From positions 1 through 39,343 of the forward strand of contig JAVWHX010000012.1 of assembly GCA_036639875.1 (NCBI GenBank): 39,343 bases of DNA. The letters run 5' to 3'. The position numbers and the translations under genes are program-made. The stretch comes from JAVWHX01 sp036639875. Its GTDB lineage: Bacteria > Bacillota_I > Bacilli_A > Erysipelotrichales > Coprobacillaceae. The notes under the pieces are model-generated. The model was not told where the DNA came from. It worked only from the letters and a program-made list of their open reading frames with translations, and did not search any database. Below, one piece after another: positions 14,260 through 21,897 of this stretch. How positions within the stretch are numbered: the stretch's first letter is position 1; each line of letters opens with the position of its first letter.

Positions 14260-16608
14260 TTATATTAATTGATTTAACAATGAAACAGAATCCATTGCAT
14301 CCTTACTATAATAATCAGCACCAATTTCTTCAGCTATTTCTTGAGTTAAGACAGCGCCTCCTACCCAAATAGGACAAGTACATCCAATTTGATGCAAAGC
14401 ATCAATTGTACGCTTCATATTCATAACTGTTGTCGTCATAAGTGCACTTAATCCAATAATCTTTGGTTGATGTTGTTGATAAGCTTCAACAACACGTTCA
14501 ACCTTAACATCTTTTCCTAAATCAATTACTTGATATCCATAACTTTCTAAAACAACCTTGACAATATTTTTCCCAATATCATGAATATCTCCCTCTACAG
14601 TACATAGCATAACAGGTCCTTTTGTTTGACTATCAACACTAAACGTAGACTTAACAACTTCAAAAGCAAGTTTTGTTGTTTCTGCAGATTGAATAAGTTG
14701 CGGTAAAAAGATTCTGTTCTTTTCATAATCTTGACCAACTTTATTTAATGCGGGAATAATGATATCATTAACAACTTCTAAAGCATCATGATCTTTTAAG
14801 AGTTCTTTTGTTTTTGGTTGAACTTCATCTTTTAAACCATGAATAATCATTTCTTCTAAAGAGAATGATGTTGTTTGTTGAGGTTTGATACTTTCCACTT
14901 CTGATTGTTTAGAAATATAATGTGTACTATCTTGATCAAAGTTATATAAGACATTATAGGCATCAATTGTTTCCATAAGTTGTTGATCTAATGGATTAAT
15001 GATAGGCAAATCTAGTCCAGATTGAATAGCTAATGCCAAGAAGGTTCTATTTAATAGTGGCCGGTTTGGTAATCCAAAGGATACATTAGAAACACCTAAC
15101 ACGGTAGGTACACCTAATTCTTGTTTAACTAGTGTTAATGCTTTTAAAGTTTCTTGGACTTCTTTTTGTTGAGCAGAGGCAGTTAATGTTAAACAATCAA
15201 TAATAATATCTTCTTTTTGAATGCCATATTCTTTCGCTCTATTCACAATTTTTCTTGCGATTTCTAATCTTTCATGTGCATATAAAGGAATCCCATCTTC
15301 TAATGTCAAACCAATCACAACACCACCATATTTCTTAACAATTGGGAATATTGCATCCATCACTTCATCTTTTCCATTGACTGAGTTAATAAGCGGTTTC
15401 CCATTATAATAGCGACAACCTTTTTCAATTGCTTCTGGCGATGATGAATCGATTTGTAAAGGAAGATTAATAACTTCTTGTAATAATTGAATAACTGTTT
15501 TCATAGTTTCAGGTTCATTAATACCAGGTAATCCAACATTAACATCTAATACATCAGCACCAGCAACTTGTTGCTTAATACCTTCTTTTACACATTCATC
15601 ATATCTTTGTTCTTTTAAAGCTTCTTTTAATTTCTTTTTACCAGTAGGATTTAATCTTTCTCCACAAACAACAACTTTACCAGTAAACGTTACAGTTTGA
15701 TTTTGACTTGAAACTCTTGTCTTTTTCTTGACTTCTCTTTTGGTTACATGTTTTGGTGCAATTTTCTTTAATGCAGCAATAAAGTCTGGTGTTGTTCCAC
15801 AACATCCACCAACTATACTCACTCCATTATCCATAAAATATTTCATCGATTCACTATATTCTTCGCTTGTTACATGATAACATGTCTTTCCTTCATGTAA
15901 GCAAGGTAACCCTGCATTTGGTTGAATGATCACTGGAATTGAAGATATCTCTAAGATTTCTTCAATAATAGGTTTCAGTTCATTAGGCCCTAAAGAACAA
16001 TTAACACCTAAGGCATCTGCTCCTAAACCTTCTACAACATTTACGAAAGTTAAAGGATCACTACCAGTTAATGTTCTCTTGTTCTCTTCAAATGTCATTG
16101 AAACAATAACAGGTAAATCGCTGTTTTCTTTAACCGCCAATATAGCCGCTTTCACTTCATAAAGATCTGTCATCGTTTCTAAGATAACAACATCAATATC
16201 ATCTTTAACTATTAATATCTGAGAAGCAACAATTTCATAAGCTTCATCAAAAGTCAAAGTTCCTAACGGTTCTAACATCTGTCCAATCGGACCAATATCT
16301 AAAGCAATATAAGCATCCTTATTCACTTCATCTCTTGCTATTTGAGCATTCTTTACAGCAGCTTTTAATAAATCACAGTAACAATAACCACTTTTTTCCA
16401 TCTTTAATGGATTACATCCAAATGTATTTGTAGAAATAAAATCAGCACCAGCCTCTAAATATCTCTTATGTATATCAATCACAATTTCAGGATGTTCAAT
16501 ATTATAAACTTCAGGAATTTCTCCAACCTTTAATCCTGCTAATTGCACTTGGGTACCAAATGCACCATCAAAGATTAATAAATCTTTTCCTAATCGATCA
16601 CGTAACAT
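14260..16608 (-). CDS. metH: Cobalamin-dependent methionine synthase lacking the reactivation domain
   Basis: This 782-residue enzyme moves a methyl group from 5-methyltetrahydrofolate to homocysteine through methylcobalamin. Domains in order: homocysteine-binding (about 1-290) with zinc ligands C204 (GVNCSLGP), C269 and C270 (GGCCGTTP); pterin-binding (about 310-560, from GERLNPTGKKKL); cobalamin cap and binding (about 590-782) with D674, H676 and G679 (GDIHDIG), where H676 is the axial cobalt ligand. It stops there, against about 1230 residues in E. coli MetH; the reactivation domain is a separate protein encoded just upstream. AAGGAG precedes the start, which overlaps the upstream gene by 19 bases. 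Confidence 0.93.
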   Translation of the reverse strand: MLRDRLGKDLLIFDGAFGTQVQLAGLKVGEIPEVYNIEHPEIVIDIHKRYLEAGADFISTNTFGCNPLKMEKSGYCYCDLLKAAVKNAQIARDEVNKDAYIALDIGPIGQMLEPLGTLTFDEAYEIVASQILIVKDDIDVVILETMTDLYEVKAAILAVKENSDLPVIVSMTFEENKRTLTGSDPLTFVNVVEGLGADALGVNCSLGPNELKPIIEEILEISSIPVIIQPNAGLPCLHEGKTCYHVTSEEYSESMKYFMDNGVSIVGGCCGTTPDFIAALKKIAPKHVTKREVKKKTRVSSQNQTVTFTGKVVVCGERLNPTGKKKLKEALKEQRYDECVKEGIKQQVAGADVLDVNVGLPGINEPETMKTVIQLLQEVINLPLQIDSSSPEAIEKGCRYYNGKPLINSVNGKDEVMDAIFPIVKKYGGVVIGLTLEDGIPLYAHERLEIARKIVNRAKEYGIQKEDIIIDCLTLTASAQQKEVQETLKALTLVKQELGVPTVLGVSNVSFGLPNRPLLNRTFLALAIQSGLDLPIINPLDQQLMETIDAYNVLYNFDQDSTHYISKQSEVESIKPQQTTSFSLEEMIIHGLKDEVQPKTKELLKDHDALEVVNDIIIPALNKVGQDYEKNRIFLPQLIQSAETTKLAFEVVKSTFSVDSQTKGPVMLCTVEGDIHDIGKNIVKVVLESYGYQVIDLGKDVKVERVVEAYQQHQPKIIGLSALMTTTVMNMKRTIDALHQIGCTCPIWVGGAVLTQEIAEEIGADYYSKDAMDSVSLLNQLI

Positions 16609-17219
16609 CTTTGATTCTCCTTCCTAAACTGACAACTTTGTTTTCTTATACAAGATAAACAAGATTTTTGTTTTTTATCACCAATTCCTATAATCCCTAA
16701 CATTGATTTCATAGGAATAAATAAACCACCATCATTTATAGAAACACCTATCATCTTATGTATATTTAAGACTTCTGATAAAGGGATATTCAAATGTAAT
16801 GGCAAATCCCCATAGCCAGGTGCAAAACGAAAAGTATGTGTTGATAAATGAAGTGATTTTTCATATTCATCACAGCACTCTTCTAGATAACGACTGCTCA
16901 CTGCATCAAAGACAACTGCTTTAGCCATATCTAAGTGTTCTAAATATTTAATATGTCTGTCTATCTCAACACCCAATGTACAAGCAATCACTAAACATTG
17001 ATGACAATTTTCAAAATAAAACTCTAAATCTTTTGATTCAAATTCTAAATTAAGTTCTTTCATTTTTAATGGTTGATGTAACAAAGAGAATATTTGATAA
17101 GTCACTTTGAAATGTGCTTTATCTTTAACTTCTTGAATACATTCATCTATTAATAAATCAGTCTTTTCATCAATATCCTTAAAAATATTAAGATATTGAA
17201 GAATGACTTTCTTATTCAT
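16590..17219 (-). CDS. Separate MetH reactivation-domain protein
   Basis: This 209-residue protein resembles the S-adenosylmethionine-binding activation domain of MetH, which restores oxidised cobalamin by reductive methylation. The stretch RFAPGYGDLPL (131-141) aligns with the RxxPGYP-type SAM-binding motif. The C-terminus has cysteines 187, 190, 196 and 205 (CLSCIRKQSCQFRKENQRC), a pattern I recall in related stand-alone activation proteins; a metal or redox role is possible. It overlaps metF by 8 bases and metH by 19, so the three are translated from one message. The redox partner is not encoded nearby. Confidence 0.83.
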   Translation of the reverse strand: MNKKVILQYLNIFKDIDEKTDLLIDECIQEVKDKAHFKVTYQIFSLLHQPLKMKELNLEFESKDLEFYFENCHQCLVIACTLGVEIDRHIKYLEHLDMAKAVVFDAVSSRYLEECCDEYEKSLHLSTHTFRFAPGYGDLPLHLNIPLSEVLNIHKMIGVSINDGGLFIPMKSMLGIIGIGDKKQKSCLSCIRKQSCQFRKENQRCYVID

Positions 17220-18102
17220 GATTTAATTCCTTTAATACTGTAGGAATATTATCAAAGATAGCCTTAGCAATCTCTGGTTTATTCATTGTATAAATATGAA
17301 TTCCATCAACACCATTTGTTATTAAATCTATAATTTGATGAGTTGCGTAATTAATTCCAATTTCTTTCATAGCACTTGGATAATGATAATATGACTCAAT
17401 CATTGTTGATAATTGATAAGGAATAGAACAACTACATAACTTAGCTGTATGTAACAATGACTTAGAATTTGTAACTGGCATAATTCCAGCAATGATTGGA
17501 ACAGTAATCCCTCTTTTTCTTGCTTCTTTAACAAGCCTATAATAATACTGATTATCAAAAAAGATTTGTGTAATTAAATATTCTGCACCAGAATCAACTT
17601 TTTCTTTTAATGCTTTTAGATCATCTTCAAAACAAGCTGCTTCATTATGTACTTCTGGATAACAAGCACCAGATAAACAAAAATCACCTTTAAATTCTTC
17701 AGTAATTAAATGATTTAAATCTTTAGCATAATGAAATTCAAGATTTTCTTTTTGAAAAGATACATCTTGTGGATAATCACCACGTAAAGCTAAAATATTT
17801 TCAATATTCTTTTCTTTCAATTCTTTACACATTTCTAATATTTCAGTTTTTGTAGAAGAAATACACGTTAAATGTGCAACAGCTTCAATATGATAATCAT
17901 TCTTTATTTTTGAAGCAATTTCTACTGTCTTCCCTTTTGTTGAGCCACCTGCTCCATATGTTACACTTATAAAATCAGGTTTTAACTTTGCAAGTTCATC
18001 AATTGTTCGATATATTGAAGAGATATCTCCTTCTTTATTCTTTGGAGGAAAAACCTCAAAAGATAACGTTGCTTTACTTTTTAATATTTCAGAAATTTTC
18101 AT
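17212..18102 (-). CDS. metF: 5,10-Methylenetetrahydrofolate reductase
   Basis: MetF reduces methylenetetrahydrofolate to 5-methyltetrahydrofolate, the methyl donor used by the MetH encoded downstream. The 296-residue protein has the family's FEVFPPK near the N-terminus, SVTYGAGGS, ALRGDYP and QIFFDNQYY. I chose ATG 18102 because GGGGGA lies 8 bases upstream and falls inside the longer frame to 18117. It is the first gene of the metF-activation-metH operon under a normal 17-bp-spaced promoter, and no T-box or SAM riboswitch fits in the short leader. Confidence 0.93.
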   Translation of the reverse strand: MKISEILKSKATLSFEVFPPKNKEGDISSIYRTIDELAKLKPDFISVTYGAGGSTKGKTVEIASKIKNDYHIEAVAHLTCISSTKTEILEMCKELKEKNIENILALRGDYPQDVSFQKENLEFHYAKDLNHLITEEFKGDFCLSGACYPEVHNEAACFEDDLKALKEKVDSGAEYLITQIFFDNQYYYRLVKEARKRGITVPIIAGIMPVTNSKSLLHTAKLCSCSIPYQLSTMIESYYHYPSAMKEIGINYATHQIIDLITNGVDGIHIYTMNKPEIAKAIFDNIPTVLKELNHE

Positions 18103-18125
18103 ATATACGTCCCCCATTTTTTAAC

Positions 18126-18154
18126 ATTTTAAAGTATTTAAAAAGAATAGTCAA
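18126..18154 (-). promoter_or_regulatory. Housekeeping promoter of the metF operon
   Basis: On the minus strand: -35 TTGACT (18149-18154), 17-bp spacer, -10 TAAAAT (18126-18131). No dyad like those in the four MerR-type promoters is present, so this operon appears to be outside that regulon. Confidence 0.65.
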
Positions 18155-18164
18155 AGAATATATA

Positions 18165-18187
18165 GAAAAAGACTTCCAAAGAAGTCT
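18165..18187 (-). terminator. Intrinsic terminator after the second merR gene
   Basis: AGACTTC and GAAGTCT form a perfect 7-bp stem around four bases, followed on the minus strand by TTTTTC. The MerR stop codon overlaps the stem. Confidence 0.8.
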
Positions 18188-18575
18188 AATTTATCTTTTG
18201 TTGATTAACTATATTATCACATTGACTTAATACATCATCATATGTTTCTATTTTATATTCCAAATGTCCTAAAGTTTCCTCTAATTCTTTCATCTTTAAA
18301 AGTAATTGTTCTTTTTGACATAATAATATTTCTTTTCTTTGAGGTATTGTATGATCACCCTCATGTGCAAGTCTTACATACTCTGTTAACAATTCTATAC
18401 TTAATCCAGATAATCTCATACACTTCAAAAACTTAATTCTTTTTAAATCAGATTCTTGGTAATCTCTAATTCCACTCTTGTTTCTAGTCACTGGTTCAAT
18501 TAAACCTATCTTTTCATAATAACGCAAAGTATCTGCAGAAATACCAAATTCTTGACTAACTTCCTTAATTGTCAT
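18186..18575 (-). CDS. MerR-family regulator, AdhR-like (copy 2)
   Basis: A 129-residue paralogue of the regulator at 4731-5096, sharing TLRYYEKIGL, the basic wing and the coiled-coil tail. With the start at 18575 the cysteine in FLKCMRLSGLSI is residue 52, as in AdhR. The C-terminus adds a second cysteine and a longer tail. Two adjacent ATGs (18575, 18578) follow AGAGGTGA; the longer GTG start at 18584 lies inside that site. It is a single-gene unit with its own MerR-type promoter 4 and a terminator, so it likely controls itself and may act on the same dyads as copy 1. Confidence 0.85.
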   Translation of the reverse strand: MTIKEVSQEFGISADTLRYYEKIGLIEPVTRNKSGIRDYQESDLKRIKFLKCMRLSGLSIELLTEYVRLAHEGDHTIPQRKEILLCQKEQLLLKMKELEETLGHLEYKIETYDDVLSQCDNIVNQQKIN

Positions 18576-18690
18576 CATCCTCACCTCTTTTTTATAATAC
18601 CACTTTTATAAATAATAGAAAAGATATATCATGGGAGTTTTCTATTTGATGATTATTTGAAAAGTGATATATTTTTCTATTACACATAGA

Positions 18691-18721
18691 GTTTAACACT
18701 TGGAGTTAACTCCAAGTCAAT
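18691..18721 (-). promoter_or_regulatory. MerR/AdhR-type promoter 4 (second merR gene)
   Basis: On the minus strand: -35 TTGACT (18716-18721), 19-bp spacer, -10 TAAACT (18691-18696). The dyad CTTGGAG-TTAA-CTCCAAG at 18700-18717 is perfect and ends 3 bp before the -10. The next minus-strand gene is the merR at 18186-18575, giving a leader of about 110 bases in which I see no convincing ORF. Confidence 0.82.
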
Positions 18722-18755
18722 AAAAAAATAAAAATTCTACTCAAAAGTAGAATTC
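18722..18755 (-). terminator. Intrinsic terminator after the methyltransferase gene
   Basis: AATTCTAC and GTAGAATT form an 8-bp stem around six bases, followed on the minus strand by a long T-rich tail. It directly abuts promoter 4. Confidence 0.75.
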
Positions 18756-20203
18756 TAACGAACTTTAATAATAAAGAAATAAAACATATTCTTACCACGA
18801 GGGATTTCATAATGTTCTTCTAAAGCAAGATATCCCTCTTGTAAACGAAGATTCTTTCTAACTAGAGATATTTCACTTGTGTATAAGAACACATAACCTT
18901 CTGGTCTTACCAGTTTTGGTATTCTTGCAAAGAACTTATCATATAAGTTTTCTAACGCTTCACGATCATTCATTTGAGCAAAAGTTGGCATATCAGTGAT
19001 AATTTCATCAAACATTTCATTATTAACAAAGCGCAATGCATCTTTATTCACGTAATAGATTGTTTGACCAGCAGCCTTAGTATTCTTTCTCGCTGACTCT
19101 ATGCCTTTTCCAAAAATATCTATCCCCATTGCAAAATGTGTAGGTTTTAAAATATTTCGTTCAATTAATAATGTTCCAGTTCCAACAAAAGGATCTAATA
19201 CCTTAGCATCATCTATCATATAAGGTTTCGCAAGTTGATTTAACGTTGCAGCTACATATCCTTGCATAGAAGTCGCAATAGTATCTTTACGATAAACAAA
19301 ACGATTATTCTTTAAATGTGCCAAACGTATATAAGCATTAACCTTTCCTCTAATCACTTCTTTTAAAACAACTTCTATTTCATATTCATCAGTTGTGTTA
19401 AGTAATCTTTGAGGATATAATTCAAAAAGTTTCTGAGAAACCTTTTTGATTAATTGAGTATCTTTTTCACGTAAACCATCAACCATTCTAAAATAAGTAA
19501 TTGAATGATTATCATATAACTTATCTAAGATTTCAATAATATTACATTTCCTTAATCCATTAACAATAGCTTCTTCATTCATTGCCATTGATGATGCATT
19601 AGCCAAAGGAATCAACATATCTTTGTAAGATCGAATATTTAGTAAATCATAAACTGAGTTTGTACGAACAAGAACACCTTGTTTGATTGGTTTATACTTT
19701 AAATGCAAAACTTTTTCAAACAATACAAATTGATAATATGGCAAAGATGTTAAAACAACATCTACTTCTTCATGTTTTAATTTTAATACTTTTTTCTTAT
19801 GAACTTGATTCTTTAATATTAATGGATTTAAAATCTTTAGTTGTGCTTGTATATGTTTAATATCAATTCCATTTGCTTTCATAAGTTCTTCTTGAATATG
19901 TTGTAAAGTCTCTATATGCATACGACAGTCTTGATGACTCAATCCTTTTAAATATGCTTCTTTTACATAGTCAGTTGTTTCTTTTTGATATGCTTCAATT
20001 AATAGAACACCTGTATCTTTGTATTGTCCTAATAACAGAGCGCAATTCTTTCTAATCTTAGGATCTTCATTATTCAATAAATCAATAAGCATATCCTTTA
20101 AATCTTGATTACTCTCAAAATCATATTCATCTGTTAAAGACTTTAATTCTATTAATGATTCTTTTATATTTATTTTGTTTTTTATATTATTTATCAAGTC
20201 CAT
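18755..20203 (-). CDS. HEAT-repeat/THUMP-like/SAM methyltransferase fusion, probable RNA methyltransferase
   Basis: This 482-residue protein appears to have three parts: helical HEAT-like repeats (about 10-110, e.g. DPKIRKNCALLLGQ), a THUMP-like middle (about 140-290), and a Rossmann methyltransferase domain with motif I DPFVGTGTLLIE and GIDIFGKGIESARKNT. The layout is like Trm14/RlmL-type RNA guanosine methyltransferases, but the catalytic motif IV, usually (N/D)PP(Y/F), reads DMPTF here. The THUMP call is weak. The start at 20203 follows AGAGGG; the longer frame to 20224 covers that site. It is downstream of yutH-like and yunB genes, probably in the same operon. The target RNA is unknown. 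Confidence 0.7.
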   Translation of the reverse strand: MDLINNIKNKINIKESLIELKSLTDEYDFESNQDLKDMLIDLLNNEDPKIRKNCALLLGQYKDTGVLLIEAYQKETTDYVKEAYLKGLSHQDCRMHIETLQHIQEELMKANGIDIKHIQAQLKILNPLILKNQVHKKKVLKLKHEEVDVVLTSLPYYQFVLFEKVLHLKYKPIKQGVLVRTNSVYDLLNIRSYKDMLIPLANASSMAMNEEAIVNGLRKCNIIEILDKLYDNHSITYFRMVDGLREKDTQLIKKVSQKLFELYPQRLLNTTDEYEIEVVLKEVIRGKVNAYIRLAHLKNNRFVYRKDTIATSMQGYVAATLNQLAKPYMIDDAKVLDPFVGTGTLLIERNILKPTHFAMGIDIFGKGIESARKNTKAAGQTIYYVNKDALRFVNNEMFDEIITDMPTFAQMNDREALENLYDKFFARIPKLVRPEGYVFLYTSEISLVRKNLRLQEGYLALEEHYEIPRGKNMFYFFIIKVR

Positions 20204-20233
20204 AGCCACATCCCTCTCGCTCATTAAGAATAA

Positions 20234-21112
20234 TTATACCATATTTTCTCCAGTTATCCAACTTATTTTGGGAAGTGTTACATAAAATGATAATATACTC
20301 ATCATTTCCTTATACATATTTTTTTCTTCTTCTAAATGATAGTAATAATTTTGAATCACTTCATCAGATACTTTGTGAAATAATATATATTCAAAGAATT
20401 GAGAAGGATATAAAGTGCGAGCAAATAAATAAATAATTTCATAAACGTCAAAGTAATGAGATTCCAATAAATCTTGAACATCATGATATTGAATAAGGTG
20501 ACTTTCAAGTAAACATAGAATATGTTTTTCTCTTGTTGAAAAGATATAATATGTGGGGTTCAATATTTCATAGACATAGTTTTTAATCGGCTTTGATAAA
20601 GATAAGGATATTGATATTGAAGCACTCTTATCAATATTGATAATTTCATTTAAAACATTAATACTATTTTCTGCAATACCACAATAATAATAAATTAATG
20701 AGATAACATCTTGATCATGCTTAAAACTATAGGCATAATCTTTTACTTTTTCTTTAGTACAATCAATTTTATATATCCATTGTTCTTTGATATCACAGAT
20801 TTTCATTCTTTGTGGTAATACTGGTTGAAGAAATTTTTCTAAATATATTGAGAAATCAAACTCTCCTTGAGCATATATGAGGAGTATATACTGAGAGGAA
20901 ATAATATCTTGGTTATTATTCTTTACTATATGATAACCACTAAATTGACATTGATGCATTAAATAACGATAATATCGATAAATATCTAAGAAACCTTGGA
21001 TATCACAAACTTCATAGAGATAGTACAATTGATTTTGATAATAAAAGTATCCAGGGCATTCAAGAGAAACGTCCATTCCATAATACATCTTTAATATATC
21101 TTGCACAGGCAT
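20234..21112 (-). CDS. Possible YutH/CotS-like spore-associated protein
   Basis: A 292-residue protein, rich in Tyr, Ile and Leu, with no signal peptide or membrane segment. The start (ILKMYYGMDV), the regular spacing of the N-terminal half, and the end region (LYPSQFFEYILFHKV) remind me of YutH, a spore-coat-associated kinase-like protein of Bacillus, but the phosphotransferase motifs are not visible. The call is tentative. In support, it lies 8 bases after a yunB-like gene, another sporulation gene, and a candidate sporulation promoter precedes the pair. AAAGAAG lies just before the ATG. Confidence 0.45.
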   Translation of the reverse strand: MPVQDILKMYYGMDVSLECPGYFYYQNQLYYLYEVCDIQGFLDIYRYYRYLMHQCQFSGYHIVKNNNQDIISSQYILLIYAQGEFDFSIYLEKFLQPVLPQRMKICDIKEQWIYKIDCTKEKVKDYAYSFKHDQDVISLIYYYCGIAENSINVLNEIINIDKSASISISLSLSKPIKNYVYEILNPTYYIFSTREKHILCLLESHLIQYHDVQDLLESHYFDVYEIIYLFARTLYPSQFFEYILFHKVSDEVIQNYYYHLEEEKNMYKEMMSILSFYVTLPKISWITGENMV

Positions 21113-21120
21113 TCTTCTTT

Positions 21121-21777
21121 CTATTGAGAATAAACAAGTGGAACTTGTCCTTGAAATATTTCTAAGAGAATTGGGATTTGGATTTGATGGGTTTGATATT
21201 GTTCAAAAAAAGGATAAACCATGCTTAACTTCATATTAATCTCTATAGCCAATTCAACCATAACATGATTAACTCCATAATTTTTTATACTTTTTTTAAT
21301 TGAAGTACTGACACTAGATAAATGTTTGTATTTTATTTTGATTGTTGGTGATATTGAATTAAATATTGGAATACGTAATAATGACATGACTGATACCTTG
21401 GATAAGATTCCATCTTGTGAGACTTGTTGCATTTTTCTTTGATAATAACTATCATCATTTGCTTTGAATTTACCTTCTTCTATTTGTGCATATGTTGTTT
21501 CAATATCTTGAGCTATCTTTGTTGATAATTGATTAACCTTAATCATATCAAAATCTAATAATTCAATAGTATTATCATTACCTCTTTCAATAACAACTAA
21601 ATCTTTATACTGAGATTCATCTGTAAAATAACAATGAGAAACAATTAATTGATTGAATCTTTGAACTTCCATTTTTCCATATTCTTTAATTCGTGGGATT
21701 AATTGGATATATAAGCCAAGACATCCACCACCAAACAATAACATAAATACCAATACAATAATCAACCATTTTTTCAT
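21121..21777 (-). CDS. yunB: YunB-family sporulation protein
   Basis: The 218-residue protein has an N-terminal membrane anchor (residues about 3-25), then an extracytoplasmic domain. The part from SVMSLLRIPIFNSISPTIKI through KNYGVNHVMVELAIEI to QIQIPILLEIFQGQVPLVYS follows the YunB pattern. In Bacillus YunB is made in the mother cell under sigma-E and affects spore formation. The ATG at 21777 follows GGTGA; the GTG at 21789 is less likely. A candidate sigma-E-type promoter lies at 21793-21822. Presence of this gene implies that the organism can make spores or descends from one that did. Confidence 0.72.
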   Translation of the reverse strand: MKKWLIIVLVFMLLFGGGCLGLYIQLIPRIKEYGKMEVQRFNQLIVSHCYFTDESQYKDLVVIERGNDNTIELLDFDMIKVNQLSTKIAQDIETTYAQIEEGKFKANDDSYYQRKMQQVSQDGILSKVSVMSLLRIPIFNSISPTIKIKYKHLSSVSTSIKKSIKNYGVNHVMVELAIEINMKLSMVYPFFEQYQTHQIQIPILLEIFQGQVPLVYSQ

Positions 21778-21792
21778 CCCATTCACCACTGT

Positions 21793-21822
21793 ATTATATG
21801 AAATAATGTCAATAAATATAAC
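21793..21822 (-). promoter_or_regulatory. Candidate sigma-E-type sporulation promoter of yunB
   Basis: On the minus strand: GTTATATTT (21814-21822) and CATATAAT (21793-21800). The gap between ATATT and CATA is 14 bases, close to the Bacillus sigma-E pattern. The -10 also contains TATAAT, so ordinary sigma-A use cannot be excluded, but no sigma-A -35 is well placed. Confidence 0.4.
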
Positions 21823-21848
21823 TTTATGTCAAAAAGAATATAACCATA

Positions 21849-21889
21849 ATAAAAAGGATTAACTTTAGCATCATGCCGAAATTAATCCT
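21849..21889 (-). terminator. Intrinsic terminator of the surface-protein gene
   Basis: AGGATTAA and TTAATCCT form an 8-bp stem enclosing a smaller GCAT/ATGC hairpin; the minus strand continues TTTTATT. Confidence 0.75.
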
Positions 21890-21897
21890 ATCTACCA

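Noticed and set aside
18103..18125. T-box or SAM riboswitch before metF
   Set aside because: The leader is under 25 bases given the promoter at 18126-18154 and the upstream terminator.
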